Under the pieces are notes generated by a model that was given only the letters and a program-made list of their open reading frames with translations, had not been told where the DNA came from and ran no database searches. Below are positions 26,471 to 35,805 of a DNA stretch of 64,000 nt, one piece after another (position 1 is the stretch's first letter; the number at the start of each line of letters is the position of its first letter). A program made the translations under genes and the position numbers. Source of the DNA: Lentimicrobium sp. (GTDB lineage: Bacteria; Bacteroidota; Bacteroidia; Bacteroidales; Lentimicrobiaceae); assembly GCA_023957275.1 (NCBI GenBank), contig JAMLHF010000017.1, positions 1 through 64,000 on the forward strand. The letters run 5' to 3'.

Positions 26471-27963
26471 TACTGCTGCAGGTATTCCAGGTTGCCGCAG
26501 CCGTATTTTTTGTTGAAGTTCCTGCAATTGCCCCTTTCAAACTGCAGTTTGACCATAATATACAGGTCAAGGCCCTTGAAGTCATTCATCCCGAAAAAGC
26601 CGCCCAGCTTGTCGGTGCCGATGATGAACCGGTAAAACCGGGCACTCAGCCCCAGGCGTGGATAACGGTAATTGTAAAGGGTAAAAGGGACAGCCACCTC
26701 AAAAAAACGGTTTTCATAACGGGGCGTCACAGAGAGCTGCGAGGGGCGTACCACCGCGGCCTCCTGCAGCACTATAGGATGAACCAGGGAGCTGTTGACA
26801 TAAAAATCATTGATGACCTTGAAATCCGCCTGCAAACTGACTGCCGTGGGGAGCGAAACGGAAAAACTGCTCTCATCGATCAGCCGGGTGGAATCCCCGG
26901 AGAACTCATAACTGATCGTTCTGAAGAGCTCATCGAGTGAATTATAATCATTATCCCGCACATCGTACCAGTTTGCTGTAGCATCCTTCATCTCCATCCA
27001 TTGTGTATTCCTGCGGAATGTTACCCTGCCCAGATCAAGCAGCGAAATACCCAGGCGGAACAGATATGGCTGGTATGGAATCTCGCAAGGGGCGGAGTAT
27101 ACCTTGGTTGAGTGCCCCTGCATCTTTTTCTGATAGGTAATCCCCAGGTCAACGCCAAAGCCGCTTCCCTGGATCAGATTTTCAGGAAGCAAGACGTCAT
27201 TATTGCGGTAATCAACCGGAAGGGACATACCCAAAGAACCATTGACGTTATTAACAATAATGGTATCGGAGTTTGGGATAAAATAGTCAATATTGTCAGC
27301 ATAACCATATGCCCCTCCTGTCCCGAACAACCCTTTCACGGTTATTCCGGCGGTCCAGTGTTCGCGGTTGCGCCGGTAAATGATGGCTGACCAGGTGCCT
27401 GAAACCTCGGCAAAAGCCATGGCGGCGGCCCTGAAATCGTTTTGATTGATATAATTGATCCGTTGCTGCGGATAATAATCCAGCCCTTCAACGGCAAACT
27501 TGGCCAGATCATAGGGAATCCGGTGTCCCGAAGCAAGCACCCGGTAACCTGTAGAAATGCCAAAAGCCTGGCTGCCCAGTGCAAACATGGCGGAAGGCCC
27601 CATTACCCTGACCTGGGAGAATGCATTTTTATGATCAGTATTATACAAATCGTAAAAGTTCCTTGAGTCGCCTGAAATCTCCTCTATATGTTCCGGGAAA
27701 ACGGGATCCGGCTCCAGAAAGCGGCTAAAACGGTATTCATCCTCTGCCAGGAAGATATAGTTGTTATCGACATTCAGATGAAGGCCGATCAGGTTTATAT
27801 CAAGATACAGCCTGGAATTGAGAATGGAAGTGGGGTTGATCAGACTGCCCGTAATACCGGAATAGTTACTGTGCACAAACCCATTCATTTCCTGGGCGCG
27901 AACAGATCCGGAGAAAGCCAGTATTACAGGCAGAAAATATAGCGAAAACCTGAGTCTGAGCAC
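26467..27963 (-). CDS. DUF5723 family outer-membrane beta-barrel protein
   Basis: This 498-residue protein has a signal peptide (LRFSLYFLPVILAFSGSVRAQ) then MNGFVHSNYSGITGSLINPT, the typical start of DUF5723 proteins. Alternating hydrophobic/aromatic strands fill the rest, consistent with an outer-membrane barrel related to PorV/FadL-like proteins of Bacteroidota. Its role is unknown. A plausible TTTG-N18-TAACTTTG promoter lies upstream. It is transcribed toward the permease, with a 4-bp tail-to-tail overlap. Confidence 0.82.
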   Translation of the reverse strand: MLRLRFSLYFLPVILAFSGSVRAQEMNGFVHSNYSGITGSLINPTSILNSRLYLDINLIGLHLNVDNNYIFLAEDEYRFSRFLEPDPVFPEHIEEISGDSRNFYDLYNTDHKNAFSQVRVMGPSAMFALGSQAFGISTGYRVLASGHRIPYDLAKFAVEGLDYYPQQRINYINQNDFRAAAMAFAEVSGTWSAIIYRRNREHWTAGITVKGLFGTGGAYGYADNIDYFIPNSDTIIVNNVNGSLGMSLPVDYRNNDVLLPENLIQGSGFGVDLGITYQKKMQGHSTKVYSAPCEIPYQPYLFRLGISLLDLGRVTFRRNTQWMEMKDATANWYDVRDNDYNSLDELFRTISYEFSGDSTRLIDESSFSVSLPTAVSLQADFKVINDFYVNSSLVHPIVLQEAAVVRPSQLSVTPRYENRFFEVAVPFTLYNYRYPRLGLSARFYRFIIGTDKLGGFFGMNDFKGLDLYIMVKLQFERGNCRNFNKKYGCGNLEYLQQY

Positions 27964-28423
27964 GTAATGAGGTTATTGTAACAGCACATGATCCCTGAAA
28001 GTGCCGGTTAGTAAAAAGAATGCCAAAGTTAAAACAATTGGCAAAACATCAAATGAAAATTCCCCGATTTTAACACTTCACGAATAAACGCTCAACAGGA
28101 AGAATTATTATTTCAGCATGGCAAATGCATTCATCCGGGTATGGCAGCACCCATTGCGGCCCCGGTATGTTCAGGCGTATTTAACAGAAAAAGCGCCCTG
28201 GTTACCGCTTCAACCTGCAGAAAGAAGAAGCAAATGCGTTGTTTTGCAGAAATTTCTCACGAAAGCATAATTTCTTTCTTAAGAGCAACCTTTCTGTCAG
28301 ATTTCAGCATAACCCGGAAATATGCAATTCCTGACATGTCAGAAAATTTTACTAACATTGCAAGGAATTTGCAGCTGTCACTGGTTTGTGGTGGGTGCAA
28401 GAGACAAAAACAAATCGTATTAT
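27964..28423. other. Intergenic, divergent promoter region
   Basis: This 460-bp stretch separates divergent genes. It contains a probable promoter for the DUF5723 gene. A 50-codon frame at 28,118-28,270 (+) has no family resemblance and is probably chance. I see no RNA gene. Confidence 0.4.
28024..28053 (-). promoter_or_regulatory. Putative Bacteroidota promoter for DUF5723 gene
   Basis: On the minus strand, TTTG (28,050-28,053), an 18-bp spacer and TAACTTTG (28,024-28,031) match the Bacteroidota -33/-7 pattern. The predicted start site is about 55 nt upstream of the ATG. Confidence 0.5.
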
Positions 28424-29239
28424 ATGATGAAGAATGTCATACTTTGGATCGCTGCCCTGATCCTTACACTTGGTTCTGCCTATTACCAGCGTACTACAGG
28501 ACCTACTTACCCCATCAGAGGAAAAGTTCAGCTCGGCAATGAAACAATAAAATATAAACTGATCCGCACCTACGGGGGCCCTGATAATGCAGAAATCAGC
28601 ATTGATGAACCAACCGGAAAAATAAAAGGGATCTTCACCTACAAGCGATTCAAAAGTTACGACGAATGGACGGAAGTATCGATGGTAAATATGGGTGGGA
28701 AGCTGGTGGCATATGTTCCGCACCAGCCACCTGCCGGTAAGGTTGAATACATGATAAAGCTGACAGACGGCACCAATACCGTTGAGCTGACCGAAGAGCC
28801 GGTAATCATCCGGTTTAAAGGACATGTGCCGGCCTATGTACTGCTGCCGCATATTCTGCTGATGTTCCTTGCCATGCTGTTTTCGACCAGAACAGGGATT
28901 GAAGTAATCGCCAGGGGAAGCCGGACATTCACGTACACATTGTTTACCACCATTTTTTTACTTTTTGGCGGACTGTTTCTGGGTCCGGTTATGCAGAAAT
29001 TTGCATTCGGCGCCTACTGGACCGGATGGCCGATGCAGGGTATTTTCAAGTTCGGGGACATGACTGACAATAAAACAGCGGTAGCATTTATTTTCTGGAT
29101 ACTGGCACTTTACAAATTATGGAAGAATCCCGAAAAACGGGGCTGGGCCCTTCTGGCCGCGGTGGTCCTGTTTTTAGTTTACATGATTCCCCACAGCATG
29201 ATGGGATCCGAAATTGACCATACGGCACTGCCGCAGTAA
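28424..29239 (+). CDS. Hypothetical multi-pass membrane protein
   Basis: This 271-residue protein starts with an N-terminal membrane anchor (MMKNVILWIAALILTLGSAY), then about 110 residues of beta-rich extracytoplasmic sequence ending in VELTEEPVIIRFKG, and then about five hydrophobic helices. I chose the tandem ATG at 28,424 because the 34 residues before it in the open frame do not look like protein. The rhomboid gene follows by 10 bp, so the two are likely co-transcribed. No catalytic motif is visible and I do not recognise the family. Confidence 0.72.
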   Translation: MMKNVILWIAALILTLGSAYYQRTTGPTYPIRGKVQLGNETIKYKLIRTYGGPDNAEISIDEPTGKIKGIFTYKRFKSYDEWTEVSMVNMGGKLVAYVPHQPPAGKVEYMIKLTDGTNTVELTEEPVIIRFKGHVPAYVLLPHILLMFLAMLFSTRTGIEVIARGSRTFTYTLFTTIFLLFGGLFLGPVMQKFAFGAYWTGWPMQGIFKFGDMTDNKTAVAFIFWILALYKLWKNPEKRGWALLAAVVLFLVYMIPHSMMGSEIDHTALPQ

Positions 29240-29249
29240 TTCAGGATCT

Positions 29250-29870
29250 ATGATCACCATCGTTATTATCGCCGTTACTTCCCTTGTATCTCTGCTGGCC
29301 TTCAACGATCCCCGGCTTTTTGGCCGTTTCCTGTTCAGTCCGTTTATGATCAACAACCACCGGCAGGGATACCGTTTTGTCACACACGGGTTTGTACACG
29401 CCGACTGGGTACATCTGGCGGTAAATATGTTTGTACTGTTCTCCTTTGGTAAAGCCGTTGAGCATTATTACTCCGTGATTTTCGGCTTAAAAGCTTCTTA
29501 CTTCTTCATCCTGCTGTATGCCGGAGGTATTCTTTTCTCATCCGTACCCTCCTTTGCCAAACATAAAGACAACCAGTTTTACCAGGCAGTCGGGGCATCG
29601 GGAGCAGTCGCGGCAGTCGTTTTTGCCGCCATTCTGATTAACCCCCTGTCGCCCATCCGTTTCGTTTTTATTCCGGTTGATATACCCGCGTTTATTTTTG
29701 GCGCGCTGTATCTTGGTTATTCCGCCTATATGGCCAAAAAGGGAAACGATAACATCGGGCACGATGCCCATTTCTGGGGTGCGCTGTTCGGACTTATTTT
29801 TACGATACTGCTGAAACCGGCTCTGATCGGCAGCTTTATCAGTCAGATTGCCGCTTTTGCGGGTGCTTAG
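29250..29870 (+). CDS. Rhomboid-family intramembrane serine protease
   Basis: This 206-residue protein has six hydrophobic segments. The catalytic serine is in QAVGASGAVAA near residue 122 (GASG) and the catalytic histidine in HDAHFWGALFG near 175. The HLAVNMFVLF helix near 62 matches the rhomboid HxxxN motif. I chose the ATG at 29,250 (MITIVIIAVTS), which places the first helix at the N-terminus; the 12 extra codons upstream overlap the previous gene. It cuts membrane-spanning substrates within the inner membrane; substrates are unknown. It overlaps the convergent YqgE gene by 4 bp. Confidence 0.9.
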   Translation: MITIVIIAVTSLVSLLAFNDPRLFGRFLFSPFMINNHRQGYRFVTHGFVHADWVHLAVNMFVLFSFGKAVEHYYSVIFGLKASYFFILLYAGGILFSSVPSFAKHKDNQFYQAVGASGAVAAVVFAAILINPLSPIRFVFIPVDIPAFIFGALYLGYSAYMAKKGNDNIGHDAHFWGALFGLIFTILLKPALIGSFISQIAAFAGA

Positions 29871-30430
29871 TTCATCAAAGGATCAGGGGGGTAATTGACC
29901 CATAATTTGTACTCACGCCCAAGCTTCCTGAGGGTTTGATTCCACAGGTCAACAGGATTGGTCTTAATAATCTGGTTCAGGTCGGTCATCGAAACCACCC
30001 ATGAGTTTTCCTCCAGCTCCTGATCGAGCTGATTGGCCATCCATCCGGCATACCCTACAAAGAAACGGATATCTTCCCTGCTTAACTGCTTTTCATGTAT
30101 CAGGGCCTTCACGGTTTCAATATTCCCTCCCCAATACAATCCTTCAAGGATTTTAACACCATCATCAATAATGTCGGGACGTGTATGAATAAAGAAAAGG
30201 CTGTCGGTTTTTACCGGACCACCCAGATATACCGGCGCATTGAAGCCGGCAAAATCAACAGCTACATCGCTTAATTTAACATCTACCGGCTTATTGATTA
30301 TTATTCCGAATGACCCTTCCTCACTGTGATCGGCAAGCAAAACCACAGACTTCCGGAAATAAAAGTCCTGCAGGAATGGCACGGAAATCAGAATCCGGCC
30401 GGCAAGAGGTTTTATTTTGATTGGTTCCAT
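29867..30430 (-). CDS. yqgE: YqgE/AlgH family protein (UPF0301)
   Basis: This 187-residue protein matches the YqgE/AlgH family. Key segments are GRILISVPFLQDFYFRKSVV near residues 11-30, EGSFGIIINKPVDVKLSD near 37-54, VYLGGPVKTDSLFFIHT near 68-84 and RFFVGYAGWMANQLDQELEE near 121-140. The family is conserved in proteobacteria and Bacteroidota but has no settled biochemical function. The gene is monocistronic and convergent with the rhomboid gene. Confidence 0.92.
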   Translation of the reverse strand: MEPIKIKPLAGRILISVPFLQDFYFRKSVVLLADHSEEGSFGIIINKPVDVKLSDVAVDFAGFNAPVYLGGPVKTDSLFFIHTRPDIIDDGVKILEGLYWGGNIETVKALIHEKQLSREDIRFFVGYAGWMANQLDQELEENSWVVSMTDLNQIIKTNPVDLWNQTLRKLGREYKLWVNYPPDPLMN

Positions 30431-30637
30431 TGTTTCACTTTTTTTCTGTTAGTCATTGCTCGTTGTCCGGAAGTCAGGCTGTCAATTCGTCCGCTTTTCT
30501 CCAAATTTAACAATTTTCCGGGCCAACTGCAATATTAAAACGTTATCTCCGGTTTATCCGGCCGATACTACTGGCCTATTCACTAATTTTGCAAACGGAG
30601 ACATTACGGTAATCACAAATTCCATACCACACCACAA

Positions 30638-32014
30638 ATGCAAAAATCCGATCATTCAGATTTATACCAGAGACTCCGGCAGGAGTATCCCGTTTTTGAA
30701 TATCAACATTACAGTGTGGAAGTAACTCCGGAAGGTGTTTACATGGAATTTGTCTTTAACCTGGGGTCCCGTTACACATTCAGGCCCACAGCGTTCATCC
30801 CCGTCCGAAACCTGCATGCGGAATCCCTGGACTATGCAATCAATCAACCGGGATTGCTGAATAATATCGCTTTCAATATCGGGATGATTGAACTGATCAG
30901 CTACTGGAAAGCCACCTGCGCCCCGGTTATAAAGGTAAAACCGGCCTCACTTACCCATGAGCAGGTAAACTGGTGGAAAAAGCTCTACTTTAACGGAATG
31001 GGAGAATTCTTTTACATGAATTCACTTTCAGTTGACGCTGACTCCTTTGTTGAAATCATCCCTGAGGTTACGGATCAATCCGGAACTTTCCCCGTAAACC
31101 TGAGCGAGGGGATACTTGTCCCGCTGGGCGGCGGAAAAGATTCGGTGGTAACCCTGGAAATACTGAAAAAGGGCAACAGAGACATCATGCCGCTGATTAT
31201 GAATCCCAGGGGAGCAACGGTTCATTCCGCAACAGCCGGTGGCTTCGCCAATGACGACATTTTCTCCATTCAGAGAAATATTGACCCTTTACTGCTGAAA
31301 CTCAATGAACAGGGATTTCTGAACGGCCACACCCCGTTTTCTGCCATGCTGGCATTCTATACCCTGATGGCCGCGCTGCTTTCGGGCTACCGCCATATTG
31401 CCCTTTCGAACGAATCCAGTGCAAACGAGGCAACCGTTCCGGGGACAAAAATCAATCATCAGTATTCCAAATCCTTCGAGTTTGAATCCGCTTTCAGGGA
31501 TTATTGCAACAAATACATCTCATCCGGCTTTAATTACTTCAGTTTCCTGCGGCCACTGGGTGAACTTCAGATCGCTAAAATTTTTTCCGGCCTGAAACAA
31601 TATCACGAGGTTTTCAGGAGTTGCAATGCCGGCAGTAAAACCGACAGCTGGTGCGGAAAATGTCCGAAATGCCTTTTTACATCCATCATCCTTTCGCCCT
31701 TCGCAGGCATCCGGGAAACTGCACGGATGCTGGGGCACGATATGCTCAATGATCCTGAAATGCAGGACACTTTCGACGAGCTGTGCGGCATTGCCGAAAA
31801 CAAGCCTTTCGAGTGCGTCGGGACAATTGACGAAGTAAACAATGCCCTGCAGATGATGCTGCAACAGCACAGGCCGGAGGAATTGCCGTTGCTGCTGAAA
31901 AAGTATGAAGCAATCAGGGGACGCTTTAATCCGGAAGTAAACTTCAGTGCATTGAATTCAGAACACTGCGTCCCGCCGCAACTGTTAAACCTGCTAAAAG
32001 AAGCATTACAATGA
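30638..32014 (+). CDS. murL: UDP-MurNAc-L-Ala-L-Glu epimerase (MurL)
   Basis: MurL converts UDP-MurNAc-L-Ala-L-Glu to the D-Glu form, using ATP, in the alternative D-glutamate route first described in Xanthomonas oryzae. This 458-residue protein matches my recollection of Xanthomonas MurL along its length: YFNGMGEFFYMNSL near 122, the P-loop-like VPLGGGKDSVV near 163, the NGHTPFSAM and SNESSANEATVPGT segments near 228-270, and the WCGKCPKCLFTSIILSPF cysteine cluster near 340. The following murD gene overlaps by 4 bp (ATGA), as expected for its ligase partner. A TAATTTTG element lies at 30,584-30,591. No glutamate racemase is in the window. Confidence 0.92.
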   Translation: MQKSDHSDLYQRLRQEYPVFEYQHYSVEVTPEGVYMEFVFNLGSRYTFRPTAFIPVRNLHAESLDYAINQPGLLNNIAFNIGMIELISYWKATCAPVIKVKPASLTHEQVNWWKKLYFNGMGEFFYMNSLSVDADSFVEIIPEVTDQSGTFPVNLSEGILVPLGGGKDSVVTLEILKKGNRDIMPLIMNPRGATVHSATAGGFANDDIFSIQRNIDPLLLKLNEQGFLNGHTPFSAMLAFYTLMAALLSGYRHIALSNESSANEATVPGTKINHQYSKSFEFESAFRDYCNKYISSGFNYFSFLRPLGELQIAKIFSGLKQYHEVFRSCNAGSKTDSWCGKCPKCLFTSIILSPFAGIRETARMLGHDMLNDPEMQDTFDELCGIAENKPFECVGTIDEVNNALQMMLQQHRPEELPLLLKKYEAIRGRFNPEVNFSALNSEHCVPPQLLNLLKEALQ

Positions 32015-33387
32015 AGAGCCTGATAAAGTCGGTTACCAACGGCAAATCGGTGCTGATACTCGGTTATGGCCGCGAAGGGCAGTCAACGCTCAGGTTGCTG
32101 GATCAGTGCTGCCCGCAGCTGCCGCTTACCGTTGCTGACGCCGATCCTTTGATTGTGCATAAGCATCCGGAGCTGAATCATGAAAAACTGACCGTCATCA
32201 CCGGCCCCGCATACCTTGATAAACTTAACCATTTCGACCTGGTCATCAAGTCGCCGGGAATATCCCTCTTCAACAGCGGGGCCTCGTTCGTCCCGGAAAG
32301 GATCAGTTCGCAAACCGACCTTTTTCTGCGTGCATACGCACCCCAGGTGGCAGGAATCACGGGAACCAAAGGAAAGAGCACTACTTCGAGCCTGTTGCAT
32401 CATATTATCCGGACTTACACCAGCGACACCCTGCTGGCCGGCAACATCGGCATCCCGCTTTTTGACCTGGTGGACAAAATAACCCCGGCAACCAGGATCA
32501 TCTGTGAATTGTCGTCACACCAGCTGGAATTCATCACCAGAGCACCGTCAATAAGCATATTGCTGAACCTTTTCCAGGAGCACCTTGATCATTACGCCTC
32601 TTTCAGGCACTATCAGCTGGCAAAGTTTCAGATCGCGCTGAAGCAGCAGTTCAATGACGCGTTTCTTTATGATGGCTCGGATGTCAATATCCTGAAACTC
32701 ATGGAAGAACTGCGCCTTCCGGGCAGAAAGTTTCCCGTTTATACCGGTGAATTTCCGGGTAATGGTGCCGGAATTTCAGGAAAGAACATTGTACTGAGAA
32801 GCAGCGGAACGGAGAGGATCCTTCTTTCTGCGGATCACAAAGGGAAACTGGCCGGAACGCACAATCTCCGCAACATCATATCAGCCGCCTCAGCAGCCGG
32901 CATGATGAATATACCTGCTGCCGCCATCGCCGAAGGAGTGGCAACATTCACACCGCTGGAACACAGGATTGAATTTGCAGGCAACTTTTCGGGAAAGGAT
33001 TTTTACAATGATTCCATCTCTACCATTCCGGAAGCAACCATGGCGGCGGTTACCACGCTTAAAAAAGTAGACACCCTTATTCTCGGAGGGTACGACAGAG
33101 GGATTGAATACAACGGTCTGGCTGATTTCATCTGCAGATCCGGAATTAAAAACGTCATCCTGACAGGTCCCGCCGGTGAACGCATACTTGGTTTGCTTAA
33201 ACAATTCAAAAAGTGCAATCCTGCAATTTTCTTTATCAGGGAATTTGAACCTGCTATTGAAAAGGCAGCATCAGTCACACCGGCCGGAGGGGCATGCCTG
33301 CTGTCCCCAGCCGCTTCGAGCTACGATCGTTTTAAAAATTTTGAAGAACGCGGCCGGCTGTTCAAAGAATTGGTCAGCAGAAATTAA
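32011..33387 (+). CDS. murD: UDP-N-acetylmuramoyl-L-alanine--L-glutamate ligase (MurD2-type)
   Basis: This 458-residue Mur ligase has the N-terminal Rossmann-like domain (VLILGYGREGQSTLRLL near 14-30), the ATP-binding GITGTKGKSTTSSLL near 114-128, the central-domain LSSHQLEF near 166, and the C-terminal FYNDSISTIPEATMAAV near 331-347. Ordinary MurD adds D-glutamate. Because it overlaps murL, which acts on the L-Glu product, I infer this enzyme adds L-glutamate (the MurD2 activity). It is cytoplasmic. A strong terminator hairpin lies 4 bp after the stop. Confidence 0.9.
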   Translation: MKSLIKSVTNGKSVLILGYGREGQSTLRLLDQCCPQLPLTVADADPLIVHKHPELNHEKLTVITGPAYLDKLNHFDLVIKSPGISLFNSGASFVPERISSQTDLFLRAYAPQVAGITGTKGKSTTSSLLHHIIRTYTSDTLLAGNIGIPLFDLVDKITPATRIICELSSHQLEFITRAPSISILLNLFQEHLDHYASFRHYQLAKFQIALKQQFNDAFLYDGSDVNILKLMEELRLPGRKFPVYTGEFPGNGAGISGKNIVLRSSGTERILLSADHKGKLAGTHNLRNIISAASAAGMMNIPAAAIAEGVATFTPLEHRIEFAGNFSGKDFYNDSISTIPEATMAAVTTLKKVDTLILGGYDRGIEYNGLADFICRSGIKNVILTGPAGERILGLLKQFKKCNPAIFFIREFEPAIEKAASVTPAGGACLLSPAASSYDRFKNFEERGRLFKELVSRN

Positions 33388-33390
33388 AAA

Positions 33391-33416
33391 CCCCCGGAAT
33401 GGTTCCGGGGGCAGAA
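33391..33416. terminator. Bidirectional terminator between murD and THX gene
   Basis: A 9-bp perfect stem (CCCCCGGAA / TTCCGGGGG) with a 3-nt loop has an A run on its left and a short T run shortly to its right, between convergent genes. Confidence 0.8.
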
Positions 33417-33435
33417 GATTTTTCAAAAAATATTG

Positions 33436-33690
33436 TTAATCGCCGGAAGCGGCTGGTTCATCTGTTTTCGCAGTTGCTTTGGTCTTTTTAACAGCTTTGG
33501 GTTTAGCCTCAGCATCTTTTGCCACTACTTTGGGCGCTGCCTTTGGTTTAGCCTTGGGTTCATCTGCCACAGGCTCCGGTTTTGCAGCAACTGCCAGGGG
33601 AGTGGTTTTCCTGATTCTTTTTGGCCTTGTAACGCCATGGGAACCCATAATGATTTTCCCACGCCTGGTCTTTTTGTCTCCTTTTCCCAT
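33436..33690 (-). CDS. 30S ribosomal protein THX with long basic tail
   Basis: The first 25 residues (MGKGDKKTRRGKIIMGSHGV...) match the small basic THX protein that sits in the head of the bacterial 30S subunit. The remaining ~60 residues are a low-complexity Lys/Ala/Pro/Glu tail, so the 84-residue protein is about twice the usual length. Similar extensions are seen in Bacteroidota THX proteins. It is monocistronic and convergent with murD. Confidence 0.85.
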   Translation of the reverse strand: MGKGDKKTRRGKIIMGSHGVTRPKRIRKTTPLAVAAKPEPVADEPKAKPKAAPKVVAKDAEAKPKAVKKTKATAKTDEPAASGD

Positions 33691-33824
33691 AATATCAACT
33701 ATTTAATTGGTTTATGAAGTTCATTTTGTAAAAGTATAAAAAATCAGCCAGTCAGTCAAGAAATCAGCATAAAATGAAAATCAACCGGCAAAAGGACCAA
33801 TATGTTAAACGGAAAAATTCCCCT

Positions 33825-33855
33825 TTTGTCAAATAAAAAAAAAGCCTTACTTTTG
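33825..33855 (+). promoter_or_regulatory. Bacteroidota-type promoter for TPR protein
   Basis: TTTG (33,825-33,828), exactly 19 bp, then TACTTTTG (33,848-33,855) give a consensus -33/-7 pair about 20 bp before the ATG at 33,876. Confidence 0.75.
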
Positions 33856-33875
33856 CGCGACTAATTTTCAAAGCA

Positions 33876-34556
33876 ATGGCAAAAAAGACCGACAACACAG
33901 AAGAAAAAATCATGGCCGTTGAGGAAGCCCTCAGCAAATCAGAAGTTTTTATTGAAAAAAATCAGAAACTCCTAGGAATAATTGCAGGTGCCATCGCGCT
34001 GTTGGTTTTAGCATATTTCGGATTCCAGCGTTTTTACCTTATGCCCCGCGAAAAAGAGGCTCAGTCGCAGATGTTCATGGCTGAAAAATATTTTGAAATG
34101 GACTCCCTGAAACTTGCGCTGAACGGAGACGGCATGTACCCGGGATTCTTAGGGATCATTGAGGATTACGGAATCACCAAATCTGCGAAACTTGCTCACT
34201 ATTACGCAGGTATCATCTACCTGAATGAAGGACAATATGAAGAAGCCATCAGCCACCTGAACAAGTTCAAACTTAAGGACAACATGGTGCTGCCAATGGC
34301 TAAGGGCGCAATAGGCGATGCATATATGGAACTCGGGAAAACCGGGGACGCCGCTGACAATTACCTTAAGGCCGCCGATACTTATAAGAACGATTTCACC
34401 ACTCCCCTGTTCCTGCAAAAAGCCGCCTGGGCTTATGAAGAAAGCGGAAACACCGAAAAAGCGCTCAAGGCTTACGAGCGTATCCGCCTTGAATTCCCGC
34501 GCAGCGCAGAAGCCAGGGATGTTGAAAAATACATTGCCCGTCTGAAAGGACAATAA
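33876..34556 (+). CDS. Membrane-anchored TPR protein (YfgM-like layout)
   Basis: This 226-residue protein has a short cytoplasmic N-terminus, one membrane helix at about 34-50 (LLGIIAGAIALLVLAYFGF), and about four tetratricopeptide-like repeats in the periplasmic part (for example AHYYAGIIYLNEGQYEEAIS and AWAYEESGNTEKALKAYERI). The layout matches YfgM-type proteins, which in enterobacteria act with periplasmic chaperones and the translocon; the function here is inferred only from layout. Its own promoter and a strong terminator make it a single-gene unit. Confidence 0.8.
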   Translation: MAKKTDNTEEKIMAVEEALSKSEVFIEKNQKLLGIIAGAIALLVLAYFGFQRFYLMPREKEAQSQMFMAEKYFEMDSLKLALNGDGMYPGFLGIIEDYGITKSAKLAHYYAGIIYLNEGQYEEAISHLNKFKLKDNMVLPMAKGAIGDAYMELGKTGDAADNYLKAADTYKNDFTTPLFLQKAAWAYEESGNTEKALKAYERIRLEFPRSAEARDVEKYIARLKGQ

Positions 34557-34576
34557 TCTCAATGCAAAAGACATTT

Positions 34577-34608
34577 AAACACCCGGTAATCACCCGGGTG
34601 TTTTTATT
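34577..34608 (+). terminator. Rho-independent terminator
   Basis: A 10-bp stem (AAACACCCGG / CCGGGTGTTT) with a 7-nt loop is followed by further T residues, 20 bp after the TPR gene. Confidence 0.8.
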
Positions 34609-34668
34609 TCAGGCAGTCAGCTGAAAAGCGCTAATTTCGTAATCAGTAACCGTTTAAGCCAGGTCAAT

Positions 34669-35637
34669 ATGAACGACATCAGAATAGTATTTATGGGTAC
34701 GCCTGAGTTTGCCGTCGCTTCGCTGCAGCAAATTATAGAATCGGGCTACCGGGTATCAGGAGTGGTGACGGTTCCCGACAAACCAGCAGGGCGCGGTCTC
34801 AAAATCCGGCAATCGGCGGTGAAGCAGTATGCCCTTGAACACGGAATCACGGTCCTGCAGCCCGAAAAGCTGAACGACCCCCTGTTTCTCGCTGAATTGA
34901 AAGAGCTGGAAGCAAATCTTTTTGTGGTTGTCGCCTTCAGGAAGTTGCCTGAAATGGTATGGTCAATGCCGGCGCTGGGATGTTTCAACCTGCATGCTTC
35001 CCTCCTGCCGCAGTACCGCGGAGCTGCACCCATCAACCATGCAGTTATCAACGGAGAAACAGTTACCGGAGTAACCACTTTTTTTATCAATGAAGGCATT
35101 GATACCGGAAAAATCATCCTGAGGTCAGAGTTAACTGTTGGTCCTGATGAAACGGCAGGCGAATTACACGACAGGCTGAAGGAGACCGGCGCTGAGCTTG
35201 TGGTGAAAACCATTGAAAATATCGCCGCCAATAAATGCTTTCCCATCGATCAACCGTTGATCGGCGAACCCCTCAGGACCGCTCCGCGAATTTTCAGAGA
35301 ACAGTGTTTCATCAGCTGGAATAAGACCGCACACGAAGTCCATAACCATATACGCGGTTTAAGCCCTTATCCGGGCGCTATTACATTCCTTACGGGTGAA
35401 AATACCAACAGGGAAGTCAAGGTACTCAGATCGGCGCTAACCGGGGAAATAACCGGTACTGATCCGGGTCATGCAAAAATTGTTTCGGATAACCGGCTTT
35501 TTGTTGGCTGCGGCGATCAATATATAGAAATCATAACCATTCAACCGGCGGGTAAAAAAGCCATGCTGGCCGGCGAATTTTTAAGAGGCCTTAGGACAAG
35601 CGGGATTATCTTCAAAACCCCTCCTGAAGCGGTTTAG
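34669..35637 (+). CDS. fmt: Methionyl-tRNA formyltransferase
   Basis: This 322-residue enzyme formylates initiator Met-tRNA using 10-formyl-tetrahydrofolate. Visible landmarks are FMGTPEFAVASL near residue 8, PDKPAGRGLKIRQSAVK near 37-53, the catalytic-site segment NLHASLLPQYRGAAPINHAV near 105-124, and GVTTFFINEGIDTGKI with the catalytic Asp near 144. The C-terminal OB-fold tRNA-binding domain follows from about 210. Peptide deformylase is not adjacent. Length is normal. Confidence 0.96.
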   Translation: MNDIRIVFMGTPEFAVASLQQIIESGYRVSGVVTVPDKPAGRGLKIRQSAVKQYALEHGITVLQPEKLNDPLFLAELKELEANLFVVVAFRKLPEMVWSMPALGCFNLHASLLPQYRGAAPINHAVINGETVTGVTTFFINEGIDTGKIILRSELTVGPDETAGELHDRLKETGAELVVKTIENIAANKCFPIDQPLIGEPLRTAPRIFREQCFISWNKTAHEVHNHIRGLSPYPGAITFLTGENTNREVKVLRSALTGEITGTDPGHAKIVSDNRLFVGCGDQYIEIITIQPAGKKAMLAGEFLRGLRTSGIIFKTPPEAV

Positions 35638-35732
35638 CGCCGGTTTTGCCTGATTTTTCAGCCTTTTTTCGCCCGAGTTATTAACAAACACCCGGTTTTA
35701 TTAACTTTTTTAAAGGTTTTTTTCCAAAACAC

Positions 35733-35762
35733 TTGATTTTAGGCAGGAATAGCTTATATTTG
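35733..35762 (+). promoter_or_regulatory. Bacteroidota-type promoter for HU gene
   Basis: TTG (35,733-35,735), a 19-bp spacer and TATATTTG (35,755-35,762) match the Bacteroidota -33/-7 consensus. The expected start leaves a leader of about 37 nt before the HU ATG. Confidence 0.7.
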
Positions 35763-35805
35763 CGTTAGGTTATCCAACAAAGTATTCATTTAAATCAGGA
35801 AAACG

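Noticed and set aside
28141..28542. 133-codon plus-strand frame in the DUF5723 upstream region
   Set aside because: It overlaps the start of the membrane-protein gene and is Cys/Lys-rich without any family signal.
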